NCBI GenBank assembly: GCA_002395155.1
Contig: DGWD01000021.1
Coordinates: 59,700-123,699, forward strand
Source of the DNA: Treponema sp. UBA4267
GTDB taxonomy: Bacteria > Spirochaetota > Spirochaetia > Treponematales > Treponemataceae
Length of the DNA: 64,000 nucleotides
Direction: 5' to 3'
The notes under the pieces were generated by a model. That model did not search any database. It was not told where the DNA came from and was given only the letters and a program-made list of their open reading frames with translations. Position numbers and translations under genes: made by a program. Of the stretch, positions 7,596 to 15,687 are shown one piece after another (position 1 is the stretch's first letter; each line of letters begins with the position of its first letter).

Positions 7596-8684
7596 TTACC
7601 ATTTTACGATTTTATATTCAAACTCAGCTGTAGCAGAATAATCGGCTGCTTCAAAACGCCATTTGCTAACCTGGTCGATAATTTCATTTCTTACAAGTTC
7701 AGACAGAATTGACGCTGGAGTAATTGAAATTTCAGCTCTTGGAACATTGCCAGATTCAACAACGCGGAATTTTATTACAACCTTTCTTGAACCATCAATT
7801 GTCATAGACGCAGCATCCGAAAGATTAATTACAGGTTTTGAAGGATCCAGTAATGCACGACTTGAGCCATTGGACATTACCATTTCAACCTTACCGCTTC
7901 CTGAATTAGAAGTTTTTACATTTGTTTCAGCTTCAATACCGTTTGCGGCATTACCACCAGCATAAGTCTGACTTTTTATACTACTCAGGGCCTTTGTTGT
8001 ACCAGAAGAGGCTGTCTGTTTTTTTTCTGTAGATGAAGAAGATGAAGTTTTTGGCTCATCCTTTGCAACGGTTTGGGCTGCAGTTCCTTCAAAAGCTGGA
8101 GTTGTGTTGTTTACAATTGTATTTTGATTATTTGAAGTTTCATTTGTATTTTCTTCAAAATCATCTTCCATTGCGGCCCATGGGTCATAATCTGAAGAGC
8201 TTGATTTTTTTGTAGATATTTGTTCTGCCATAAGCTCTTCTACAGACTTGTAAATAGTTGGTTCTGTTGGAGAAGGACTAGGAGCCGCTACTTTCTTTTC
8301 CACAGGCTTTGTAAGCTGAGGTTTAGAAGGCTTTGAAACCTGTGTTTTAGCAGGTTCTGTTTTTGCTGGAGCCGAAGTTTTTTGAACAGGAAGAGTACTT
8401 TCCTGATTGGCTGGAGCTACAGGTGTTTCAGAAGAAGCAGGAAGCGGTTCAGAAGCAGCCTGAGCTGGAGCAGAACTTTCCTTGGCTTTTTCTTTTACCG
8501 GAGTTGAAGAAAGAACTATCTGAACTTCCTTATATTTAGGCTTTTTTACACTTGGTTTAATAAAAATGGCACAAATTAAAAAAGTCAACCAAAGAAGTGC
8601 TGTTCCTATTAAAGCCAAAATATTGCTTGTGTTTTGAGGAGATGAATCTTGTCCAAACAGAGGTGTTCCCTTAAACTTTGTCAT
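7596..8684 (-). CDS. TonB-like energy transducer (membrane-anchored, TonB/TolA C-terminal domain)
   Basis: The 362-aa protein has one membrane helix near residues 25-46 (ILALIGTALLWLTFLICAIF), a long low-complexity linker rich in Pro, Ala, Ser, Thr and Lys (about residues 60-260), and a C-terminal alpha/beta domain of TonB/TolA type, with VVIKFRVVESGNVPRAEI and VSKWRFEAADYSATAEFEY, the usual TonB-box-binding fold pattern. In TonB systems this protein carries ion-motive force from ExbB-ExbD to the outer membrane. It overlaps exbD by 4 nt (ATGA). No TonB-dependent receptor with a recognisable plug domain is in the window, so its partner may be the co-encoded barrel (9781-11388) or a Tol-like function. 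TonB versus TolA is not decidable here. Confidence 0.8.
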   Translation of the reverse strand: MTKFKGTPLFGQDSSPQNTSNILALIGTALLWLTFLICAIFIKPSVKKPKYKEVQIVLSSTPVKEKAKESSAPAQAASEPLPASSETPVAPANQESTLPVQKTSAPAKTEPAKTQVSKPSKPQLTKPVEKKVAAPSPSPTEPTIYKSVEELMAEQISTKKSSSSDYDPWAAMEDDFEENTNETSNNQNTIVNNTTPAFEGTAAQTVAKDEPKTSSSSSTEKKQTASSGTTKALSSIKSQTYAGGNAANGIEAETNVKTSNSGSGKVEMVMSNGSSRALLDPSKPVINLSDAASMTIDGSRKVVIKFRVVESGNVPRAEISITPASILSELVRNEIIDQVSKWRFEAADYSATAEFEYKIVKW

Positions 8685-9094
8685 CTTTCTGATTTAGTCC
8701 TTAAATTGATAAGAGAAAATCCACTTTGGCGAATTACATCAAAAATCTTTACGATTGTACCATTTGTAACTTCAGAATCTGCTTCCAAAGAAACTGGAAA
8801 TTCTTCTTTTTTGCTAGTTCCTATATCAAAAGACAGCAGTTCCTGTCCAAGATTTTCCATACTGACTTCTTTATCATTAAAAAACATGACGCCATCTTTA
8901 TCTGCATAGATAGTAATTCCCTGTACGCTTGTTCCTTCGGAAGTTGTACTTTGAGGAAGATTAAGTTTAATGCCTGGAACTACTGCAAAGGTGGTAGAAA
9001 CCAGGAAAAAAACTATGAGCTGAAAAACTATATCAATCATTGGTGTCATATCAACATTTGCAGTAATACGACCTCTTCTATTCTTTAATCGCAT
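8681..9094 (-). CDS. exbD: ExbD/TolR-family biopolymer transport protein
   Basis: The 137-aa protein has the family layout: a short cytoplasmic N-terminus, one membrane helix at about residues 15-40 carrying the essential proton-path aspartate (VDMTPMIDIVFQLIVFF), then a periplasmic domain ending in IFDVIRQSGFSLINLRT. With ExbB it forms the inner-membrane proton-driven motor that powers the TonB-like protein encoded next, with which it overlaps by 4 nt. It lies 48 nt downstream of exbB. TolR is the alternative name; I use ExbD because of the TonB-like partner. Confidence 0.9.
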   Translation of the reverse strand: MRLKNRRGRITANVDMTPMIDIVFQLIVFFLVSTTFAVVPGIKLNLPQSTTSEGTSVQGITIYADKDGVMFFNDKEVSMENLGQELLSFDIGTSKKEEFPVSLEADSEVTNGTIVKIFDVIRQSGFSLINLRTKSER

Positions 9095-9142
9095 AATGTC
9101 TCCAATAAAAAATAGGCAAATCTACTTTTCTAGAATAAAGCC

Positions 9143-9754
9143 TTATCTTACACGTCCAATAAGTCTGAGCATAATTGTAGTAACCTTTACTTCCATTTCT
9201 ACAATACAGTGATTTACTCTTGAAACAAAGAAATTATGGAAGATGAGGGATGGAATTGAAACACAAAGTCCGGCAACAGTTGTCATAAGTGCTTCGGCAA
9301 TTGCTCCTGCCAGTAAAGTTGGATCTCCCATAGTTCCACCTGCACCAAGAACGCCAAAAGCCTTAATGTTACCAGTTACAGTTCCCAAAAGTCCAAGTAA
9401 AGTTGCTATATTTGCAATTGTACCTAAAGTTGAAAGAAGATGCTCAAAACGAGGAACAACTAAATCCATTTCTGCTTCAACAATTTCGCGTAAATCTTTT
9501 TCATCATAACGTCTGCAATCTACAGCCTTTTTAATTACCTGAGAAACAGGAGTATCGGCCTGGGCACATGCAACAGCACAAGCTTCAAAATTTCCTGAAC
9601 TAAGAGAATCGTTCAGATCGGACATTAGTTTAAGATCCTTTTTCTTAATATTTGCAAAATAAATACAACGCTCAATGATAATGAAGGTTGCAACAATTCC
9701 ACATACAATGATTGGGATCATAAAAAATCCGCCCGATTTTAAAGTTTCTAACAT
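9143..9754 (-). CDS. exbB: ExbB/TolQ/MotA-family proton channel protein
   Basis: The 203-aa protein shows three membrane segments: about residues 10-30 (FFMIPIIVCGIVATFIII), about 100-125 within LSTLGTIANIATLLGLLGTV, and about 140-175 (LLAGAIAEALMTTVAGLCV). The last two contain the conserved small-residue channel helices of the MotA/TolQ/ExbB family. It forms the stator pentamer around ExbD. It lies 26 nt after the beta-barrel gene and 48 nt before exbD, in an operon with a TPR protein. It is shorter than E. coli ExbB (244 aa), as is common for stand-alone bacterial homologues. Confidence 0.92.
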   Translation of the reverse strand: MLETLKSGGFFMIPIIVCGIVATFIIIERCIYFANIKKKDLKLMSDLNDSLSSGNFEACAVACAQADTPVSQVIKKAVDCRRYDEKDLREIVEAEMDLVVPRFEHLLSTLGTIANIATLLGLLGTVTGNIKAFGVLGAGGTMGDPTLLAGAIAEALMTTVAGLCVSIPSLIFHNFFVSRVNHCIVEMEVKVTTIMLRLIGRVR

Positions 9755-9780
9755 AATAACCTCACAAATTGTATAAATAA

Positions 9781-11388
9781 TTAGAAGAAGAACTTAAGCA
9801 TTAAAGTTGCTGTTCCACCCCTTGAAATAAATTTTCCTGCATAAATTCTAGGCTCTGCCTTTATCAACTTTACTATATCTTCTACTGAAACAACTGCACG
9901 AACTGCAGAAGTCAATCTTATAAAGCCTTCAAAATTGATTATAGGATTATAATCTGCGGCACCTAAAGCAAGGGAACCATTAAGTCCACAACCCCATTTT
10001 GAATCCTGGCTCTGGAAATTCAAATCTAAATAGATTTTATAGGCATCTTCCAGCTCTGGTACATCAAGCCAATAAGATTTCCATCCACCTGAAATAGAAA
10101 AGATTTTATAATGATATGTAAGAGAAACATCTGTATTTAACTGCTGTAACTCCATCATTGTGTATTGATAAAGTCCTGTAGTCAAAGTGGAATAAAGGGG
10201 TTGCAAATAGCCGTTTCCAAATGCAGTTTTTTTATAATCTACACTAATATTTCCTGTAAATGACTCTTTAAGAGGAATACCAAAGTCTACACTTGCAAAC
10301 CAATTGCTTGTTTCTGATGGAGCAATATTCAAAACCGAGAACTTATAAGTTCTTTCCAAGTCGCTGGCAGACTGCATAAAAGATTCAAGTCCACCCTTTA
10401 CAGATATAGAAAACTTTCTGTTTGAAAAATAAACTGGAAATGAAGAATCTATGCCAACTGTAAATGGTGCAAGCATTGAATTATTATTAAGCTGATTTCC
10501 AACAAGTCCGTGAACATCACCGTATATCTTTAAGTAATCATTAGACCATGCAAAAGTGGTTCCAAAAAGCCCTCTGTGCAAAGTCTTTAAATATGCAACC
10601 TTACTTAAATCATTTTCAAAATAATAATTTCCATCAAGTCCAACTTCAAAACCATAACCCTGCCACTTAAAAAATAATTCAGGGCTGCCAGAAAGAATTA
10701 AGGCTGTTGGGAAATAACCGCTGGCTACATCACCATAACGATTATAAAAACTCATACCTGCATTCAAACCAACTAGAAACCCCTTGGTTAAATCGTATTC
10801 AAAAAAAGCATTTCCAGAATAATTATCCTGATTAAGATTTGTAATTCCTTCAATTTGACTTTGTAAACCATTTGAAAGGGAATTGTAATCGCCGGCAAAA
10901 CCCCACTTAAACTGATTCAGCTGGAAAGATTTTTCTATATTTAGATTTGTGGAACGGTCACTAAAACCATCTGTAATTGCATGGTTTACATAACCAATTG
11001 ATGAATCATGACCAAAAGAAAGCTTAAATGGGCTAAGTCCACTCAAACGGAAAACTGAAAAATCCCCTTTAAAAAGAATTGGATACCCCCCGCCTATTTG
11101 ACCTTCTGCAAAGATGGAGTTTTCTGCCTTTTTATTTTTTTTATTATTCAGATCAGAAGAATTTGGGCTTTCCACATCTGGCAAAACAGGAACAATATCT
11201 CCACTTCCTTCTGAAATTACCAGAACATCTTCAAAATCTGGCAAGGCATCGGCACCAACTTTTACTGAATCACCGGTAATTACAGTTGTAACATCAGGTA
11301 ATTCAATATTCTGGGCAAACAAAATAGCTCCTGTAAGAAAAATTAATCCACTACAAATATATTTATTCAATTTCATAAGCACTTTCAT
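9781..11388 (-). CDS. Predicted outer-membrane beta-barrel protein, family not recognised
   Basis: The 535-aa protein begins with a signal peptide (KYICSGLIFLTGAILFAQN), followed by an acidic, low-complexity stretch to about residue 90 with a KKNKK cluster, then about 430 residues of alternating aromatic and polar strands separated by short turns (for example FKWGFAGDYNSLSNG and FEYDLTKGFLVGLN). It ends in an aromatic C-terminus, TLMLKFFF, the usual signature of BAM-inserted outer-membrane barrels. It sits between the TPR gene and exbB, all on one strand with spacings of 26-46 nt, suggesting it is part of the energised envelope system. The N-terminal acidic stretch could contact TonB, but no TonB box can be assigned. 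Function unknown. Confidence 0.75.
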   Translation of the reverse strand: MKVLMKLNKYICSGLIFLTGAILFAQNIELPDVTTVITGDSVKVGADALPDFEDVLVISEGSGDIVPVLPDVESPNSSDLNNKKNKKAENSIFAEGQIGGGYPILFKGDFSVFRLSGLSPFKLSFGHDSSIGYVNHAITDGFSDRSTNLNIEKSFQLNQFKWGFAGDYNSLSNGLQSQIEGITNLNQDNYSGNAFFEYDLTKGFLVGLNAGMSFYNRYGDVASGYFPTALILSGSPELFFKWQGYGFEVGLDGNYYFENDLSKVAYLKTLHRGLFGTTFAWSNDYLKIYGDVHGLVGNQLNNNSMLAPFTVGIDSSFPVYFSNRKFSISVKGGLESFMQSASDLERTYKFSVLNIAPSETSNWFASVDFGIPLKESFTGNISVDYKKTAFGNGYLQPLYSTLTTGLYQYTMMELQQLNTDVSLTYHYKIFSISGGWKSYWLDVPELEDAYKIYLDLNFQSQDSKWGCGLNGSLALGAADYNPIINFEGFIRLTSAVRAVVSVEDIVKLIKAEPRIYAGKFISRGGTATLMLKFFF

Positions 11389-11434
11389 TATCTACTCCCA
11401 TAAACTTCCACGGATGTAATTTTTATAATGTCTC

Positions 11435-14266
11435 CTATTCCAACAAACTGTCCACCCTTTGAGCCTGACGACTTTCTGGGTAAAGTTCCTTCAACAGTTC
11501 TGCAGTTTCTCTTGCATCACCGTAAAGGGACTGTACTGCAAATGCCTCTGTGGCCCCGTAAAGACAAGCAGCAGCCCGGGACGAATCTTCGAGCCCTCTG
11601 TAATACTGAGCAGCGGTCAAATACATTTTTGCGGCTTCTTGATTTTCCTCGTTTCTTCTATAGCAATCTGCAAGAAACTCTGCATTTTCGGCAGCATATT
11701 TTTTTTCATCTTGAGAAGTCTGTTTTTCCAGCAGTTCCTTAGCAAGCTTAAAGGCATCTTCCTGGGTAGAAGGACTTTCGGCATAGAGTTTTACCAATTC
11801 AGAACCAATTATTCGACCTTTTTTAGTAGAAAGTTTTCCAGCCTTTTCGTAATCAGACTGTTTTTGAGCAATCTGTTTAGAAGTTCCACTTACAATCCTT
11901 TCCAATTCAATTTTACGGTTTCCAATTTCGTCGCTGGCCGCCTGATCTGGGAAGTCCCTTATCATTACTTTTGCAACTTCTAGTGCTTGACTAAAAGATT
12001 CCTGTTCATAATATGCAGCAAGAAGATTTTTATTTGCCCCGTAAGAATAAATTGAATCTTTATATTTTTGTAAAAGTGTTGCATTCAAAAGAATTGCACG
12101 ATCTATTTGGCTAAGTTTTAAGGCACAATCTCCACCAAAAAACAGGGCCGCATCTGCAAATTTTCCGTTTACATACTTGTAGATATAATTATTAAATCGA
12201 TTTAGGGCTGTAGAATAATCTTTAACCGAATAATAAAGTCCTCCAGTTCTAAACATGGCCTCCTCGGCAAAAGAAGAACTTGGATTATCCTGATAAATTT
12301 TTTGATAATAGAGATCTGCGGTTTCAACATCATTTTTTTTCTCGTAAATGCCGGCAGAAGTAAAAATAGACTGCATTGCAAAATTTGTATTTTCCAAAGT
12401 GTAAGGATGCAAAATTGCCAGAGCCTGATCGTATGACTGATAATCCGACAAAATTTCTGCACAGAAAAGTACGGCCGCTTCTTTATCACTCTGATTTACA
12501 GAAGCATTAATTACATTTTCTGCCTGTGCAGAGGCATTCTTAAAATCTCCATTTTGTAAGGCCGATTTTGCCGCATATTCATAAGATTTTCTAAGATAAG
12601 AAGGTTGATTAAGATAAGGTTGAGTTGAATAGCGGACAAAGGAGGCATAGGCATTCTTATACTCTTCCATACAATATTCAGAATAGCCCTTGTAGAAAAA
12701 GGCAAGACTGATAAAGTTTTCTTTTCCTGATAATTGTTTTATATAATTTGCAAAATGCTTCTGAGCCTGATTCCATTTTTTTAAGTTTACCTGGCAGAGT
12801 CCCAAAATATATTCCTTGTGGGCATTTTTAGAAGACTGGGCATATTTATAGGCCTCCTCATAAAATCCACAGGCAAAAAGAGCTTTAGAATACTCTGCCA
12901 AATATTCAGGAGTAATTGAAAGTTTTTCAAAGGCCTTTACCGCACCATAATAGTCACCAAGTTTACAAAGTGATGAAGCATAAAGCAGGCCTGATTGGGG
13001 AAGAACTTTTTTATATTCCCCAAGTTCATAGTAAGCGGCGGAGAGGGAATATACAGCATCATCATCTGGCTCTTGAATTTTATTATAGATTGCAGCTAAT
13101 TCTTTCCATTTCTTCTGTTGGAACTTACATTTAAGCAAAAGTGTGTAATAAGAGTCATGAAAATTTTCTTCCTTGGTCTGGTCCACTTTTGAAGATATTG
13201 AAAGCAGGATTTCTTCGGCCTTAGCAGGATTTTTTTCTGTATCAAGTATAATTTTTGCCTTGTAAAAAGTAATTACAGGATTTTCTTCGGCGTTTTCCTG
13301 ATCGTCCTGGGAAACCTTGGCAAAATACTCCAGGGCTTTTTCGTAATGTTTCAGATTGTACTCATCAATTCCAAGTCTAAGCCAGAATTCCTGCACCAAA
13401 AGAGGATTATTTTTAAAAGTATCAACTGATTTTTCAAATACCTGTCCTGGATTTACCCCAATATTTTTTTCGCTGGAAAGTATGTAGGCCTTTTTTAAAG
13501 CAATTACTGCAAGATATTCATAATCGCACTCCAAAACCTGGCAGTAGGCCTGGTAGGCATCCATATTTTTATTCATTCCTTTCAGGGCATCGGCTCTATA
13601 AAGGCTCAGTGTCAAATATAATTCCCGGGTAAAATCTTCGCTATTGAGTTTATCAAAAAGATTTAAGGTCTTTGCAAAAGATCCACAACGGTTATAAGAC
13701 AGCATTAGTTTTTGCAAAGCTTCATCATAATCTGCTTTAGAATAGGCCTTTCCATTTTTAATTACATATTCATAAAGGGGACAGGCGGATTTAAAATCTT
13801 CAAGCTGATAATAGATTTTTGCGGAACACAAGATTGCAGGATTGTAGTATTCCATATCTCTATCGGTAAGTGCCAAAGAGCAAGCCTTGTGTAAATAATT
13901 AAGTGATAAAGAATAATCCTTTTTAAGGTAATAAGTCTTTCCCAAAAGATAAGTACAGTAGGTTATTTCTTTAGAACCTGTATGCATATGGGAAAGGGCC
14001 TGATTAAGAGTCTCAATCGCTTCATCATATAAACCCATATTTGCAAGGGCATCTCCCTTATAGGCAAGAGCCAGCTGAATAAAAACAGAATCAGGAAATT
14101 CCTTAATCAAAAGGTTTGTTTTATCTACAGTACCCGGGTAATAAGAATTCTTATAAGATAAATTAATTTCGTTAAATATAACAACATCTGACACTTTGCT
14201 TTCTGCATTTAAAAAGCCCGTCAGAAATCCAGCAGTAATAATGAATATAAATAGTGTCTTTTTCAT
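11435..14266 (-). CDS. Large exported TPR-repeat protein
   Basis: The 943-aa protein has a signal peptide (LFIFIITAGFLTGFLNAES) and then tetratricopeptide-like helical repeats along nearly its whole length; units such as LAYKGDALANMGLYDEAIETL, YYLKKDYSLSLNYLHKA and YYSVKDYSTALNRFNNY are clear. The final 150 residues contain further TPR units (AEFLADCYRRNEENQEAAKMY). Such periplasmic TPR proteins usually scaffold complexes; the repeats after about residue 600 resemble the YbgF/CpoB or BamD style. It lies 6 nt after the exported 456-aa gene and 46 nt before the barrel gene, so it is probably a structural part of the ExbB-ExbD-TonB-like module. No enzymatic motif seen. Confidence 0.85.
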   Translation of the reverse strand: MKKTLFIFIITAGFLTGFLNAESKVSDVVIFNEINLSYKNSYYPGTVDKTNLLIKEFPDSVFIQLALAYKGDALANMGLYDEAIETLNQALSHMHTGSKEITYCTYLLGKTYYLKKDYSLSLNYLHKACSLALTDRDMEYYNPAILCSAKIYYQLEDFKSACPLYEYVIKNGKAYSKADYDEALQKLMLSYNRCGSFAKTLNLFDKLNSEDFTRELYLTLSLYRADALKGMNKNMDAYQAYCQVLECDYEYLAVIALKKAYILSSEKNIGVNPGQVFEKSVDTFKNNPLLVQEFWLRLGIDEYNLKHYEKALEYFAKVSQDDQENAEENPVITFYKAKIILDTEKNPAKAEEILLSISSKVDQTKEENFHDSYYTLLLKCKFQQKKWKELAAIYNKIQEPDDDAVYSLSAAYYELGEYKKVLPQSGLLYASSLCKLGDYYGAVKAFEKLSITPEYLAEYSKALFACGFYEEAYKYAQSSKNAHKEYILGLCQVNLKKWNQAQKHFANYIKQLSGKENFISLAFFYKGYSEYCMEEYKNAYASFVRYSTQPYLNQPSYLRKSYEYAAKSALQNGDFKNASAQAENVINASVNQSDKEAAVLFCAEILSDYQSYDQALAILHPYTLENTNFAMQSIFTSAGIYEKKNDVETADLYYQKIYQDNPSSSFAEEAMFRTGGLYYSVKDYSTALNRFNNYIYKYVNGKFADAALFFGGDCALKLSQIDRAILLNATLLQKYKDSIYSYGANKNLLAAYYEQESFSQALEVAKVMIRDFPDQAASDEIGNRKIELERIVSGTSKQIAQKQSDYEKAGKLSTKKGRIIGSELVKLYAESPSTQEDAFKLAKELLEKQTSQDEKKYAAENAEFLADCYRRNEENQEAAKMYLTAAQYYRGLEDSSRAAACLYGATEAFAVQSLYGDARETAELLKELYPESRQAQRVDSLLE

Positions 14267-14272
14267 AGTTTA

Positions 14273-15643
14273 TTAGTAAGGGAAGAACTGTTCAGAAGAT
14301 TTTACTCTTGTTAGATAGACGAAATCTTCACTATACAAGAGGCAGAAATCTTCAAGAGTCATTTCTCGTCCATTCATAAAAACGGTACAGGCAAAAGCAC
14401 CATCATCCATAAAATAAGGGAAAAATGCTACACAGTCATTAAAGGCCTTAATTTCAGGAGAAACGGTTCTGTCTGTTCCTCGGATTGCTCCAAAATAAAA
14501 TGTTCCAGGTTCTGTTGCAGCAAGTACATACATAAGCGAGTTCAAAACAGAAACTGTATAACCTGTATTTTCTATAAAGGTTACCACATTCGACACCCCA
14601 CTATCGGTAATAGAGGATGCAAAAGGGTTTACTGTTACATCAACTCCAGACTGATTAAAAAGATAATTTTTTCCTGCATAAACAGAAATTACTGCCGAAG
14701 CAAGATTTCTAATCCAATCTAAAGAGAAAAAGAGATTGTAACGCTGAGACAAAATTCCCAAATGTCCAACATCTTTTACAGTAACGGTTTCAGTAATAAG
14801 AGGTTCTCTCTTAATCATGCCACCAGACAATGGTTCTACCAAACCATCCGCTATCCATTTAACAAATCCAGCAGAAGAAAGTGACAGTTTTTTTTCAGAT
14901 TTTGTATTATTTTGTTGAAGTTCAAGAGGCTTTCCTGTAGAAATATGTACCAGCTCGTTATTTTCATTGTACATGGCATCTGGAACCATTTGGATTAAAG
15001 GTAATTTTTCGCGAATTACAGCAATCATCTGTTTTATACTATGATAAAGTTCTGGATCCACAAGTACGTAATTCCATGGAAGCTTATTCTGGGTAATAAT
15101 CATAACATCTTCAAAAGATGCTGTATAAAACTTTTCAAAAGGCATGCCGGTAGGAACTCCACGGGCCGCATAATTACCAAACATAACAAGGTCTGCAAGG
15201 GCAATTTTTCCACTTGGAGTAAACTGAACATATACTTCGCTGTTTTTCAAAAAGTAATAGCGGATGCGAATAGGCTTTCCTGTTTTTTTATCGCGGATTA
15301 AGACCCAGGAACCTGCGGCATCACCAGGATAAACTATTTGTTTTTCAATGTAATAGCCTGTATCTGAATAAACTGTAACATTTACCTTGGCCTGTGGGGA
15401 TACAAAAACATTAAAGGTAGTTTCATTTTCTTCAAGACGAATCTGAAACCTGTCGCCATTATCATTATTTCTAATTTCGGGAACATTCTGTCTTACAGCA
15501 GACAAAGGAGCCGTAAACCATTTTTCTTCCAAATCCATACGAATCTCGGAAGAATCAGAAATACCTATGCTGTTATAACTTGCAAACAATGGAATTGCCA
15601 GAAAAAAAAGTGTGATTATAGAACCTAAGATTTTCTTCATCAT
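14273..15643 (-). CDS. Exported protein of unknown function, first gene of the envelope module
   Basis: The 456-aa protein has a clear signal peptide (ILGSIITLFFLAIPLFAS) and no further membrane segment. The first 140 residues after the signal look like a beta-rich domain; a Ser/Lys-rich stretch at about 250 (NNTKSEKKLSLSSAG) separates it from a second half that includes GGMIKREPLITETVTVKDVGH-like and VYAGKNYLFNQSGVD segments. I do not recognise the family. AGGAG lies upstream of the ATG. It is followed after 6 nt by the TPR gene and then barrel-exbB-exbD-tonB, so it is likely a periplasmic or surface component of that system. It lies 44 nt after the activase gene, which may or may not share the transcript. 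Confidence 0.7.
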   Translation of the reverse strand: MMKKILGSIITLFFLAIPLFASYNSIGISDSSEIRMDLEEKWFTAPLSAVRQNVPEIRNNDNGDRFQIRLEENETTFNVFVSPQAKVNVTVYSDTGYYIEKQIVYPGDAAGSWVLIRDKKTGKPIRIRYYFLKNSEVYVQFTPSGKIALADLVMFGNYAARGVPTGMPFEKFYTASFEDVMIITQNKLPWNYVLVDPELYHSIKQMIAVIREKLPLIQMVPDAMYNENNELVHISTGKPLELQQNNTKSEKKLSLSSAGFVKWIADGLVEPLSGGMIKREPLITETVTVKDVGHLGILSQRYNLFFSLDWIRNLASAVISVYAGKNYLFNQSGVDVTVNPFASSITDSGVSNVVTFIENTGYTVSVLNSLMYVLAATEPGTFYFGAIRGTDRTVSPEIKAFNDCVAFFPYFMDDGAFACTVFMNGREMTLEDFCLLYSEDFVYLTRVKSSEQFFPY

Positions 15644-15687
15644 TTCAACTCCTAAAAAAACATTTCCTTCTAGTGTCGGCAGATTTT

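Noticed and set aside
7534..7641. A 35-codon plus-strand ORF with AGGAGG 3 nt before ATG, in the uxuA/tonB-like intergenic region
   Set aside because: It runs antisense into the end of the tonB-like gene, its ribosome binding site is too close to the ATG, and the peptide shows no recognisable feature.
9781..11388. TonB-dependent receptor identity for the 535-aa barrel
   Set aside because: No plug domain or clear TonB box; the barrel looks too small for the 22-strand receptor class.
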